In this document: one piece after another, positions 27,233 to 36,385 of the stretch
Layout: each line of letters opens with the position of its first letter
Numbering within the stretch: position 1 is the first letter of the stretch
Source: Lutibacter sp. HS1-25
Lineage (GTDB): Bacteria; Bacteroidota; Bacteroidia; Flavobacteriales; Flavobacteriaceae
NCBI RefSeq assembly: GCF_004121075.1
Contig: NZ_RHLN01000016.1
Location: 1 to 64,000, forward strand
Reading direction: 5' to 3'
DNA length: 64,000 nucleotides
Translations under genes and position numbers: made by a program
The notes under the pieces: model-generated
Told to the model about the DNA's origin: nothing
The model's database searches: none
The model's input: only the letters and a program-made list of their open reading frames with translations

Positions 27233-27817
27233 TTAAAATATCAAATAAATTATAGGAAAAAGTAGCAGCCATATTAAATCGCACATATGCCAAAAAGCAG
27301 CGCTTGATTCAAAATCTTCTAACGTTGTTTTTAATTTTATGGTGTTAAGTAAGCCTGTGTAAATAAATAGTAATATTACAAGTCCAACAATTACGTGAAT
27401 TACATGAAATAAGGTAAGCATCCAATAAAAAGTAAAAAAAGTATTGTAGCCAATTGTTAAACCAGCCTCTATTTTAGAGTGGTATTCAATAGATTTTAGT
27501 CCTAAAAAAAAGCAGCCTCCAAGCATTGTTAAAAGTAAAAACCACTTTGCTAATTTTAAATTATTTTTTTTAAACCACAGCACACTTAAAGCCATAAATA
27601 AACCACTTGTTAATAGTATAAGTGTGTTTATTACGCCATATGTAGTGTTTAATAACAATCTGGAATTGTGAAAAACAATTGGCTCTTCTTTGCTATAAAT
27701 AACCATGGCTATTAAAGCTGCACCAAAAGTAAACAATTCTAAAAAAATGACAATCCACATTAAAATTCCACCAGGAGGGTAGAAAATGTTTTTGTGATTG
27801 ATATTTGTGTTTTCCAT
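27233..27817 (-). CDS. norE: NorE-like cytochrome c oxidase subunit III family protein
   Basis: A 194-residue protein with five membrane helices, similar to COX subunit III (ILMWIVIFLELFTFGAALIAM, FYWMLTLFHVIHVIVGLVIL, AAFWHMCDLIWLLLFPIIYL). No oxidase subunits I and II are present nearby; the setting next to NorD and NorF marks it as NorE, an accessory protein for NO reductase. Its start overlaps the norD stop by one base. Confidence 0.85.
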   Translation of the reverse strand: MENTNINHKNIFYPPGGILMWIVIFLELFTFGAALIAMVIYSKEEPIVFHNSRLLLNTTYGVINTLILLTSGLFMALSVLWFKKNNLKLAKWFLLLTMLGGCFFLGLKSIEYHSKIEAGLTIGYNTFFTFYWMLTLFHVIHVIVGLVILLFIYTGLLNTIKLKTTLEDFESSAAFWHMCDLIWLLLFPIIYLIF

Positions 27818-29586
27818 TAACTTTGATGTTTTATTTTTTCGTACAACAGTACCATCGACTTTAATAATTCGACGGGTGTGGTTAAAATTTGATAATGGTT
27901 TTGCCCAAACATTTGGGGTAAATAATATTTTGCCTGTGCTTCAATAGCCAATGCATAAGAATTAATGTTGCGTTCATTTAATTCGCGCAGCGCTTGTTTT
28001 ACATCATTTACACCATATTTTCCTTCGTATTTATCATAGTCATTAGGTTTGCCGTCTGATATTAAAATTACCCATTTATTTTTGGTGTCTCGCTTGTCTA
28101 ACATAGCGCCTGAATGTCGTAAAGCCGCGCCAATACGAGTGTAGCCACTTGGCTCAATAGCACCTATTTTAAATTTGGCTTTGTTCCAATCTTCATCAAA
28201 ATCTTTGATGGTGATATATGAAGAATGATTTCTGGTTTTTGAATAAAAACAATCGATAGAAAAATCAATATTAAATTCGCTTAAAATTTCGCCAAATAAA
28301 ATAGAAACTTGTTTTTCAACATCAATTACGCGATTTCCAGCGGCATAACCATCACTTGACAAACTGACGTCTAGTAACAATAGAATGGATAAATCTTTTT
28401 CTTTTTTTCGTTTTGAAAGGTATATTTTTTCTGAAGGAGTGTGTCCAGAATGTACATCAACAAATAAATCGGTTATGGCATCAATATCAAACTCATCACC
28501 TTGTGTTTGGCGGCGTTGTTGCTGGTATTTGTTATTAACGTTGGTCAACATTTTACGTAAACCAACCAAAGTTGACCGGTAGTCACTCAATGTTTTTTTG
28601 TAATAGGGGATGGCTGTTTTTTGTAATGTTTTTGGATATACTTTACAAAAATTGCTTTTATAAGTACGTTTAGAAAAATCCCATTCATCATATAAAATAT
28701 GATAGCCAGTACTGTCATTTTCTGCACTTTCAGAAACTGTTGTATTTTCAATAAAATCGGCTTGGTAAACAGCGTGTGCGGTGTCATCTACACGTACTGT
28801 GTATTTCATGTTTAAATCTTCCAAGGCGTTTGAGTGGTCTTCTAACTCATCATCGCCATCAAAATCTTTAAAATTTCCACCAAATTCTTCAGCAGTTTCT
28901 ACTTTTTCAAATTGATGTTGCAACACAGCATCTTCCTGTTGTTTTACATCAACCTGAACCGAAATAATTTCTTCAACAGCATTTGATTTTAAAATGGTTT
29001 TTGGCTTTTCTTCATCTGCATTTTTAACTTTATCGGTAAAGTTATTTAGTTTTTTATCTAAATAATCTTCAGGATTGTTACGCATCCATTTTCCATAGAT
29101 AAAAGTATAATCTGCAGGTGTTTTAGTTGTTGATTTTGCTGAATAATATTTCTTGAAATTTTCGTGGTATTTTTCTGTAATTGGAAACTGCTCAAACAAA
29201 GATTGTAAAACCAATGTGGAGGTTTCTGAAGCTTTTTGTTGAGATTCAATTAAATCGTGTTCAATATTGTCATTCCAATTTAAATTTAAATTCTTTTGAA
29301 CGGATAAATATAAAATTCGGAACAAATAAAAAGCAATATTTTCATCTGTTGAAGGGAAATCTGAAAATGTTGAAGGTAAAAAAAAGTTATTGTTTTTATA
29401 GCCACCTTCTCTTTCAGCCTCATATATTTCAATAGTTTGTCCTGTAATTGCTCTTGATAGAATTGTTAATCGGGGTTTTATATCATTTAAATATACTGCA
29501 TGTGCAATATCCTCTTGCTTTCTTTTACTTCTTCTTTTGAAGTAATAGGCAAGTTTGGTAAAAAGATATTCATCTGGTTCGAACAT
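27817..29586 (-). CDS. norD: NorD, VWA-domain NO reductase activation protein
   Basis: A 589-residue cytoplasmic protein with a C-terminal von Willebrand A domain (~400-589). The metal-site motif DVSLS is in LLLLDVSLSSDGYAAG, followed by SGYTRIGAALRHSG and VILISDGKPNDYD. The N-terminal ~390 residues are acidic and family-specific. NorD works with the AAA+ ATPase NorQ to insert iron into the reductase active site. It sits between norQ and norE, overlapping norE by one base. Confidence 0.92.
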   Translation of the reverse strand: MFEPDEYLFTKLAYYFKRRSKRKQEDIAHAVYLNDIKPRLTILSRAITGQTIEIYEAEREGGYKNNNFFLPSTFSDFPSTDENIAFYLFRILYLSVQKNLNLNWNDNIEHDLIESQQKASETSTLVLQSLFEQFPITEKYHENFKKYYSAKSTTKTPADYTFIYGKWMRNNPEDYLDKKLNNFTDKVKNADEEKPKTILKSNAVEEIISVQVDVKQQEDAVLQHQFEKVETAEEFGGNFKDFDGDDELEDHSNALEDLNMKYTVRVDDTAHAVYQADFIENTTVSESAENDSTGYHILYDEWDFSKRTYKSNFCKVYPKTLQKTAIPYYKKTLSDYRSTLVGLRKMLTNVNNKYQQQRRQTQGDEFDIDAITDLFVDVHSGHTPSEKIYLSKRKKEKDLSILLLLDVSLSSDGYAAGNRVIDVEKQVSILFGEILSEFNIDFSIDCFYSKTRNHSSYITIKDFDEDWNKAKFKIGAIEPSGYTRIGAALRHSGAMLDKRDTKNKWVILISDGKPNDYDKYEGKYGVNDVKQALRELNERNINSYALAIEAQAKYYLPQMFGQNHYQILTTPVELLKSMVLLYEKIKHQS

Positions 29587-29589
29587 GTA

Positions 29590-29624
29590 TTTCAGTTTTC
29601 AGTTACAGTTTTCAGTTTTCAAAG
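29590..29624. repeat. Short degenerate TTTTCAG heptad repeat
   Basis: Between norD and norQ five TTTTCAG-like units follow each other (TTTCAG, TTTTCAG, TTACAG, TTTTCAG, TTTTCA). It is a second seven-base repeat in this window, besides the array at 36989. Confidence 0.5.
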
Positions 29625-29657
29625 CATAATTGCCTGCGAACTGTTACTGTTTACTAA

Positions 29658-30437
29658 TTATATCATCAAATTACATAAATCTTTCAAGGCTTCGATAACA
29701 TCTAAATCGTCTGTAAGTGGTTCTACAATGGCAACTTCAACAGCCAAACGTTTTGGTAAACCGCTATGAATTAATTTTGCAGCATCTACCAACAATCTTG
29801 TTGAAACAGTTTCAGCCAAACCAAGTTCGGTTAAGTTTCTAATTTTTGTGGCAATGTTGACAAGCTTTTTAGCAATACTTGCTTCAATACCAGTTTCATT
29901 TACCAATATTTCAGCTTCAATTTTTTCATTTGGATAAGCAAAAGAAGTGGCTATAAAACGTTGTCGGGTTGAAGGTTTTAGCTCTTTAAATCCTTTTTGA
30001 TAGCCAGGATTGAAAGATGCCACCAGCATAAAATCTTGGTGTGCTTTTACGGTTTCACCCAGTTTGTCGATGAACAACTCGCGTCTGTGATCGGTTAAAG
30101 AGTGAATGGCAACAATAACATCGGGTCTGGCTTCAGCAATTTCATCTAAATAAATAATAGAACCATTTTTTATGGCAATGGTTAATGGACCATCCATCCA
30201 AATGGTTTCGGCTCCTTTTATAATATATCTTCCTATTAAATCTGTTGAAGAGGTTTCTTCATGACAACTAATAGTGATTAATTTTTTAGCTAATTGATGT
30301 GCCATAAACTCAATAAACCTTGATTTACCAGTTCCGGTTGGTCCTTTTAATAAAAAAGGAATTTTGTTTTTATAAGCGTGTTCAAAAACTTCGACTTCTT
30401 TTCCTATTTGCTGATAATATGGAATTTGGTTTTTCAT
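29658..30437 (-). CDS. norQ: NorQ, CbbQ/NirQ/NorQ family AAA+ ATPase
   Basis: A 259-residue MoxR-class ATPase. The Walker A motif is LKGPTGTGKSRFIEF (P-loop GPTGTGKS), Walker B is SIIYLDEIAEA, and the sensor/arginine region contains ASFNPGYQKGFKELKPSTRQRF, a signature of the CbbQ/NirQ/NorQ subfamily. It remodels the NO reductase together with NorD. A terminator-like hairpin separates it from norB upstream. Confidence 0.94.
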   Translation of the reverse strand: MKNQIPYYQQIGKEVEVFEHAYKNKIPFLLKGPTGTGKSRFIEFMAHQLAKKLITISCHEETSSTDLIGRYIIKGAETIWMDGPLTIAIKNGSIIYLDEIAEARPDVIVAIHSLTDHRRELFIDKLGETVKAHQDFMLVASFNPGYQKGFKELKPSTRQRFIATSFAYPNEKIEAEILVNETGIEASIAKKLVNIATKIRNLTELGLAETVSTRLLVDAAKLIHSGLPKRLAVEVAIVEPLTDDLDVIEALKDLCNLMI

Positions 30438-30466
30438 TTAAACAGTTTTAAGTTTTTTATAAAAAA

Positions 30467-30523
30467 CCAGAGTTAATGTTATTTTTGTTATCTATTTTAA
30501 AATAACAATAGCTTTAACTCTGG
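30467..30523 (-). terminator. Hairpin with T tail between norB and norQ
   Basis: Outer arms CCAGAGTTAA / TTAACTCTGG and an inner GTTATTTT / AAAATAAC pair form a long stem, followed on the minus strand by TTTTTTAT. It looks like a leaky intrinsic terminator that would lower norQDEF relative to norCB. Confidence 0.7.
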
Positions 30524-30558
30524 AAATTAATTTGAAAAATGATGGTACAATTTTTTAT

Positions 30559-31896
30559 TTATTCTTGTATCTCTAGTGCTTCGTCAGTTGGTAATCCGTG
30601 TTTGTAAAAATCAACTATATAAAGTACAATACCTGTTGTGAACATAGTTGCACAAAGTATTAAAACTACAAAGTGAATACTTATTTCTTTTTGAACAAGC
30701 ATAAACTCCATTCCAAACTTACGTTCTAAATATACCTGAGCAACTCCGGCAACACCAAAAGCAACTGTCATACCAAGCATACCTATATTTGATAACCAAA
30801 ATGCAGCTCTACCTCTTGAACTTTCGTATAATTTTCGGCCTGTCATATTTGGTAAAGCATAACTAATAATGGCTAAAACTATCATAGCATAAGCTCCCCA
30901 AAAAGCCAAATGACCGTGCATTGCTGTAACTAAAGTACCGTGCGTGTATAAGTTTGTTTGTGGTAAAGTATGTGCAAAACCTAATAAACCAGCACCAACA
31001 AATGATACAATTGCAGAACCTAATGTCCAGTACAAAGCCAATTTATTTGGGTGTTTTTTCTCACCTTTTCTGTACATATTTACGGCGAATAATGCCATTG
31101 CTAAGAACGCCAAAGGTTCTAAAGCTGAAAATATACCACCAACAACCAACCAAATTTTATTTACTCCAATGTAGTAGTAATGGTGACCGGTACCTAAAAC
31201 TCCCGATAAGAAGGTTAAACCTACAATTACATACAGCCATTTTTCAATAACTTCTCTGTCAACTCCAGTTAATTTGATTAATAAGAATGATAAAATACCA
31301 CCCATAATTAATTCCCAAACACCTTCAACCCATAAATGCACTACCCACCAACGGAAAAAAGAATCCGTTACTTGGCTGTCAAATGGCAACATTCCAGGTA
31401 AGTAGAGCAAGGCAGCAAAAAGCAAACCCATAGACAATACCAATGCTGTGGTTGTTCTTCTTTTTCCTGTAAATAAGGTTGTTAATATTAGGCCTAAAAA
31501 TAACAACACGTTTACCACTACTAAATAATCTAACGGACGAGGAATTTCTAAAAATTTACGTCCTTCCCAATAGTTAAAATGATATCCAACAATAGCAGTA
31601 ACACCTACAAGTGCTAAACTTATTAATTGTACATAAGCCAATTTAACGCTGACCAATTCTTTTTGAGCTTCTTCAGGAATAATATAGTAAGCGGCTCCCA
31701 TAAAACCAGATAATAGCCAAACTACCAATAAGTTGGTGTGAACTGCTCTAGCAGTATTAAAAGGAATAAAGTTGTGTAAATTGTCAAATCCAATTCGGGC
31801 AAAACCCATTACAAATCCATAAACAATTTGTAGTACTAGCAATAGCATTGAAAGGGCAAAAAACCAATATGCTACTTTTTGTGATTTATATTTCAT
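30559..31896 (-). CDS. norB: Nitric oxide reductase large subunit NorB
   Basis: A 445-residue, 12-helix haem-copper-superfamily protein that reduces NO to nitrous oxide. Expected ligands are all present: H53 and H329 for low-spin haem b, H327 for haem b3, and H187, H238 and H239 for the non-haem iron. The conserved glutamates E191 and E195 lie in HLWVEGVWE. The presence of the glutamates and of NorC rules out a cbb3 oxidase. It is the cNor type, needing the cytochrome c subunit encoded just upstream (11 bases apart). Confidence 0.96.
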   Translation of the reverse strand: MKYKSQKVAYWFFALSMLLLVLQIVYGFVMGFARIGFDNLHNFIPFNTARAVHTNLLVVWLLSGFMGAAYYIIPEEAQKELVSVKLAYVQLISLALVGVTAIVGYHFNYWEGRKFLEIPRPLDYLVVVNVLLFLGLILTTLFTGKRRTTTALVLSMGLLFAALLYLPGMLPFDSQVTDSFFRWWVVHLWVEGVWELIMGGILSFLLIKLTGVDREVIEKWLYVIVGLTFLSGVLGTGHHYYYIGVNKIWLVVGGIFSALEPLAFLAMALFAVNMYRKGEKKHPNKLALYWTLGSAIVSFVGAGLLGFAHTLPQTNLYTHGTLVTAMHGHLAFWGAYAMIVLAIISYALPNMTGRKLYESSRGRAAFWLSNIGMLGMTVAFGVAGVAQVYLERKFGMEFMLVQKEISIHFVVLILCATMFTTGIVLYIVDFYKHGLPTDEALEIQE

Positions 31897-31907
31897 AATG
31901 TCTTTTT

Positions 31908-32369
31908 TTACTTGTTAATTTTGTCTTTTGCTAATGGAGAAACAATTCTGTCAAATCCGTTTAAGTCTATTTCACCAATCCAATTAAAAAAGGCAACAAC
32001 ATCAGTAGCTTCCTGTTCGGTCATTCCGTAAGCGACCATTTTTCTGCCATTAGGCTGCCAAGGTGTTTTAGACATTAATATACTTTTGATAACTTCTTCG
32101 CCATTACCGCCATATTTGATATTTAATCGATCAACAACTTTTGTCAATTCTGGAGCATAATAAGCGCCTTCACCTAAAATAGTATGGCAGCCCATACAGT
32201 TATTAGATTCCCAAATTTCTTTACCTCTAACAACTGAATCTGTTAGATTCTCATGGTTAGTTTGGTCTGTACTTGATGATAAGGAATACACGGTTAATCC
32301 TATAAAAATAAGGAAAGTTACCAGTGTTCCTCCAAGAAAGAAAGCCCTTGCTTGTTTTTTAGATAACAT
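31908..32369 (-). CDS. norC: Nitric oxide reductase cytochrome c subunit NorC
   Basis: A 153-residue membrane-anchored cytochrome c. One N-terminal helix (FFLGGTLVTFLIFIGLTVYS) anchors a periplasmic domain with a single haem site C58-M-G-C61-H62 and a probable axial methionine at M111 or M116 (GRKMVAYGM). It passes electrons to NorB. It is the first gene of the operon, behind a TACTTTTG box and a palindrome. Its haem attachment would depend on the CcsBA encoded just across the regulator gene. Confidence 0.94.
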   Translation of the reverse strand: MLSKKQARAFFLGGTLVTFLIFIGLTVYSLSSSTDQTNHENLTDSVVRGKEIWESNNCMGCHTILGEGAYYAPELTKVVDRLNIKYGGNGEEVIKSILMSKTPWQPNGRKMVAYGMTEQEATDVVAFFNWIGEIDLNGFDRIVSPLAKDKINK

Positions 32370-32412
32370 GATTTACGAGTTTAATTGGTTAATTATTTCT
32401 ATTTAAAATATA

Positions 32413-32446
32413 AAAAGACCTTTAAATCTTTTATAAAACAAAAGTA
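32413..32446 (-). promoter_or_regulatory. norC promoter with operator-like palindrome
   Basis: TACTTTTG at 32446-32439 (minus strand) is a perfect -7 box. Just downstream, over the expected transcription start, lies the inverted repeat AAAAGA-N8-TCTTTT (32413-32432), a position suited to repression by the neighbouring Rrf2 protein. Confidence 0.5.
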
Positions 32447-32487
32447 AATTTTATTTTTCATCTAGAAGAGAAAAAAAACATTTTTTT

Positions 32488-32955
32488 TTAAGGTTTTTTT
32501 GTGATTTTAGGGCTGATGTCTTTTAAAGTTAAGATTCTTCCAGAATCAGATATTTCTTTAGCAAATTCAACAATAGTTTTGTCTCTAAATTTACCTAAGA
32601 TGTTGTTTTTAAAAGGTTCAACTATAAAGTGAACAGGGCACGGGTTAGCACCATCGCATTCGTGTAAGCCTAAAAAGCAATCATTTAATCTGTTTAGGCC
32701 GTCAATGTTTTCAATAATATCACAAACATTTTTATTGCTGTTTTTTTTGTTTAAATAAAAACCGCCATTAGGTCCTTTGGTTGAAGAAATTATTTTGCCA
32801 CGTACTAACTGCTGAAATAATTTTGCTAAAAAAGGATGCGGAACGTCAATTTTTTCAGCAATTTCTTTAACACTTATTTTACGTTCTTCACTAGAATGTT
32901 CTGCTAAATAGAGTGTAGATAAGATAGCATATTTGCTGGCGCGTGATAACATCAT
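32488..32955 (-). CDS. Rrf2 family regulator, NsrR-like
   Basis: A 155-residue winged-helix repressor. The N-terminus MLSRASKYAILSTLYLAEH and the recognition region PHPFLAKLFQQLVRGKII with SSTKGPNGGFYL are standard for Rrf2. Three cysteines, C93-x6-C100-x5-C106, sit where NsrR and IscR bind an iron-sulphur cluster. Next to norC it most likely senses NO through the cluster and releases the nor promoter; that is inference from context. A TAATTTTG box and a perfect 16-bp AT palindrome (32956-32971) before its start suggest self-control. Confidence 0.85.
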   Translation of the reverse strand: MMLSRASKYAILSTLYLAEHSSEERKISVKEIAEKIDVPHPFLAKLFQQLVRGKIISSTKGPNGGFYLNKKNSNKNVCDIIENIDGLNRLNDCFLGLHECDGANPCPVHFIVEPFKNNILGKFRDKTIVEFAKEISDSGRILTLKDISPKITKKP

Positions 32956-32988
32956 TTTAATTTAAATTAAATTCTTTGTGCAAAATTA
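32956..32988 (-). promoter_or_regulatory. Promoter of the Rrf2 gene with AT palindrome
   Basis: -7 box TAATTTTG at 32988-32981 (minus strand) and the perfect palindrome TTTAATTTAAATTAAA at 32956-32971 ending at the start codon. Confidence 0.45.
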
Positions 32989-33058
32989 AGTAAAAAAGAT
33001 AAAAGTGTATTGTATTTTTTGATTTAATGTAAAAACAGTTTTGTTTATGTCTTTTTAA

Positions 33059-33181
33059 ATGACAATAATCATCAGGATTCATAAAAGTTAAATGTATCTT
33101 TATCGGCTAAAATTGTATTAAATATATATTGTTAAAGTTAGGTCGTAATTTAGCCTAGTATGACAAATATCATTATTTTTG
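33059..33181 (+). promoter_or_regulatory. ccsBA promoter with two ATGACAA-N3-TCAT dyads
   Basis: Two copies of a TGA-N6-TCA dyad, ATGACAATAATCAT (33059-33072) and ATGACAAATATCAT (33160-33173). The second touches the perfect -7 box TATTTTTG (33174-33181). The half-site spacing is that of Crp/Fnr-family sites. Confidence 0.5.
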
Positions 33182-33215
33182 CAATTCATTTATTTTTAAA
33201 GATAAAATATATATA

Positions 33216-36200
33216 ATGAACAAATTACTCTCTCTTATTTATTCAACCCGAATTACAGCTGTTTTGTTTTTAGTTTTTGCGCTTTCTATGGGGGTTGCAA
33301 CATTTATAGAAAACGATCATGGTACAGAAACTGCAAAAGCATTGGTTTATAGCGCTTGGTGGTTTGAGGGTATTATGTTGTTTTTTGTGCTAAATTTTTT
33401 CGGAAATATTTTTAAATACAGATTGTATAAAAAAGAAAAATGGGTTGTTTTAATTTTTCATTTGGCGTTTTTATTTATCATAATTGGTGCAGGTATAACG
33501 CGTTATGTTAGTTTTGAAGGTATTATGCCTATAAAAGAAGGAGCTGTTTCCAATAAATTTTTATCAGAAAAAAACTATATCAGTATTGCTGTTAATAATG
33601 GTAATGAAGAGAAAACTCCAGAGAATTTTCCTATTTTATTATCATCAATAAGCAAAAATAACTTTAGTTATAAAAGCGATTTTAGAGGAGTAGATTTTGA
33701 AGTTAAACTAACCAACTATATTCCAAATGCAACTACAAGTTTTGTTGAAGACGAAAATGGTACGGAATATTTAAAATTTGTTGAATCGGGTGGTGGCGGA
33801 AGACACGACCATTACATTAAAAAAGGATCTTCAGAGGTTGTTCACGGCGTACTTGTTGGTTTTGATGCTCCTAATCAAAATACCATTGATATTATTTCTG
33901 TTGATGGTGGTTTTAAAATTAAATCGGTTGTTGAAGGTAATTTCTTTAGAATGGCAGACCAATTTGAGGGTGTTATTGCAAAAGATTCATTACAAGATTT
34001 TTCACTTTTAGCGGTTCACAATATTGCTGGGTTAACTTTTGTTGTTCCGCAAGGTTCGTTAAAAGGAGCATATAAAACAGTTCAAGGTAATAAAGACCAA
34101 AACTCTTTGGCTTTGTTAGAATTTGATGTTACCGTTGCAGGCGAAACCAAACAAATTCAAGTTAGTGGTGGGCAATTTGCAATTCAACCACCAACGCAAT
34201 TTACTGTTGGTAATTTAAATTTTAGAATGAACTATGGTGCTTTGCAAAGGCAGTTGCCATTTAGTATAAAATTAAACGATTTTCAGTTAGACAAATATCC
34301 TGGTTCTAACAGTCCAATGTCTTTTGCCAGTGAAGTGACTGTAATTGATCCAAGTGAAACTTTTGATTTTAGGATTTTTATGAATAATATTTTAAACTAT
34401 AAAGGTTATAAATTTTTTCAGTCGAGTTATAATATAACCGATGAATATGAAGAAACTCATTTATCTGTAAACCATGATTTTTGGGGTTCAACCATTACCT
34501 ATGTTGGTTATTTTTCATTGTATGCAGGGTTGATTTTAATTTTATTTTTACCAAAAACACGTTTTGATTTTTTAAGAAAAAGTCTACAAAAAATGAGAAA
34601 TAAAAAAGCAACGCTTACTACGTTGGCCTTGTTATTAATTTCTAGTATTGCGTTTTCTCAACAACACAATCACGCAGTTACAACTCAACAAATTGATTCG
34701 GCTTTAATCGCAAATGTTATTAGTAAGGCACATGCAGATAAGTTTAGCAAAGTGGTTATTCAAGATGCCGGTGGAAGAATGAAACCAGTTGATACTTATG
34801 CTTCAGAATTGTTGAGAAAAGTAAGCAAGCACGATACTTACGAAGGTATGAATGCTACTCAGGTATTTTTATCTATCCAACAAAATCCACGACTTTGGTT
34901 TCAAGTTCCTGTTATTTATATTGAACCTGGAAATACAAAATTAAGAGATGTTTTAGGAGTTGCTCACGAAGATAAATATGCGTCGTTATCTTCTTGTTTT
35001 GATGAAAGAGGAAATTACAAATTAGGTGAAATTCAAGCTGAAGCTCAAAAACAAAATATTAAAAGTAAATATGAAAAAGACGTTATAAATGTAGATAGAA
35101 GGGTTAATTTATTGTACTCGGCAATTACTGGAGATGTATTAAAGATTTTCCCAATACCTAATGATCCAAACCATAAATGGGTATCTCATAACGAATTGAA
35201 TCAGGCTAATTTTAAAGGACAGGATTCTATTTTTGTTCGTCAAATTTTACCAATTTACATTCAAACTTTGTCTGAAGCAAAAATTTCAAACAATTATTTG
35301 GATTCTGATGATATTTTAGGAGGGATTATTACTTTTCAAAAAAAATATGGAAGTGCAGTTTATCCTTCAGAAAAGAAAATTGACCTAGAAATAGCTTACA
35401 ATAAATACGATGTTTTTAAAAAACTGTTTAGTTACTATATGTACATTGGAACTTTAATGTTTTTATTGGTAATATTTCAAATTTTTAACAACAGCAAGGT
35501 TTTAAGCTATTTAATTAAAGGTTGTATTGCCATTATTATTGTATTGTTTTTAATGCATACAGGCGGTTTAATTGCACGTTGGATAGTTAGTGGGCACGCA
35601 CCTTGGAGTAATGCTTACGAATCTATGATTTATGTTGGTTGGGCAACAATGTTGTTTGGATTGATTTTTGGACGAAAATCATCTATGACCATTGCTGCAA
35701 CGGCATTTTTAACAGCATTTATTTTAATGGTTGCGCATTGGAACTGGATGGATCCTGAAATTGCAAACTTACAACCTGTTTTAAATTCGTATTGGTTAAT
35801 GATTCACGTTGCAATTATTGTAGCAAGTTACGGACCATTTGCTTTGGGTATGATTTTAGGTTTAATTGCGCTTATTTTAATGGTTTTAACCACTTCAAAA
35901 AACAAAGATAAAGTTGGCGAAATGATTAAAGAAATTACCATTATTAATGAAATGGCTTTAACTGTTGGTTTGGTAATGTTAACTATAGGAAACTTTTTAG
36001 GCGGTCAATGGGCTAATGAAAGTTGGGGACGTTATTGGGGATGGGACCCAAAAGAAACTTGGGCGTTAATTAGTATTATGATTTATGCTTTTGTTTTACA
36101 CTTACGCTTAGTTCCAGGCTTAAGAAGTAGATTTACATTCAATGTGTTTTCTGTAGCTGCTTTTGCTTCAATTTTAATGACTTACTTTGGTGTTAACTTC

Positions 36201-36335
36201 TATTTGTCTGGTTTACACTCGTATGCAAGCGGAGATAAGGTAATTACGCCAACATTTGTGTATTATTCAATAGCAATTGTAGCAGTAATTTCTATAGGTG
36301 CATACATTCAATTTAAAAAACATTATAAAAAATAA
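33216..36335 (+). CDS. ccsBA: Cytochrome c biogenesis protein CcsBA (fused ResB-ResC)
   Basis: A 1039-residue membrane protein of system II cytochrome c maturation. The N-terminal ~430 residues form the ResB/CcsB-like part with paired membrane helices around a large periplasmic region. After residue ~450 a second exported segment (LLISSIAFSQQHNHA) leads to the CcsA half, which has the haem-handling WWD domain WGRYWGWDPKETWAL near residue 936 and flanking histidines (SGHAPWSNAYESM, WLMIHVAII, GLHSYASG). It carries haem across the membrane and attaches it to CxxCH sites such as that in NorC. Divergent from the nor regulator; a small TPR-like gene follows. Confidence 0.93.
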   Translation: MNKLLSLIYSTRITAVLFLVFALSMGVATFIENDHGTETAKALVYSAWWFEGIMLFFVLNFFGNIFKYRLYKKEKWVVLIFHLAFLFIIIGAGITRYVSFEGIMPIKEGAVSNKFLSEKNYISIAVNNGNEEKTPENFPILLSSISKNNFSYKSDFRGVDFEVKLTNYIPNATTSFVEDENGTEYLKFVESGGGGRHDHYIKKGSSEVVHGVLVGFDAPNQNTIDIISVDGGFKIKSVVEGNFFRMADQFEGVIAKDSLQDFSLLAVHNIAGLTFVVPQGSLKGAYKTVQGNKDQNSLALLEFDVTVAGETKQIQVSGGQFAIQPPTQFTVGNLNFRMNYGALQRQLPFSIKLNDFQLDKYPGSNSPMSFASEVTVIDPSETFDFRIFMNNILNYKGYKFFQSSYNITDEYEETHLSVNHDFWGSTITYVGYFSLYAGLILILFLPKTRFDFLRKSLQKMRNKKATLTTLALLLISSIAFSQQHNHAVTTQQIDSALIANVISKAHADKFSKVVIQDAGGRMKPVDTYASELLRKVSKHDTYEGMNATQVFLSIQQNPRLWFQVPVIYIEPGNTKLRDVLGVAHEDKYASLSSCFDERGNYKLGEIQAEAQKQNIKSKYEKDVINVDRRVNLLYSAITGDVLKIFPIPNDPNHKWVSHNELNQANFKGQDSIFVRQILPIYIQTLSEAKISNNYLDSDDILGGIITFQKKYGSAVYPSEKKIDLEIAYNKYDVFKKLFSYYMYIGTLMFLLVIFQIFNNSKVLSYLIKGCIAIIIVLFLMHTGGLIARWIVSGHAPWSNAYESMIYVGWATMLFGLIFGRKSSMTIAATAFLTAFILMVAHWNWMDPEIANLQPVLNSYWLMIHVAIIVASYGPFALGMILGLIALILMVLTTSKNKDKVGEMIKEITIINEMALTVGLVMLTIGNFLGGQWANESWGRYWGWDPKETWALISIMIYAFVLHLRLVPGLRSRFTFNVFSVAAFASILMTYFGVNFYLSGLHSYASGDKVITPTFVYYSIAIVAVISIGAYIQFKKHYKK

Positions 36336-36385
36336 GGAAAACAGTTGCAAAAATGTAACTTTGCAAACTCTTAAAAAAAGTAAAA

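Noticed and set aside
30559-31896. cbb3-type cytochrome oxidase subunit I
   Set aside because: The glutamates in HLWVEGVWE, the NorC partner and norQ/norD next door mark a nitric oxide reductase.
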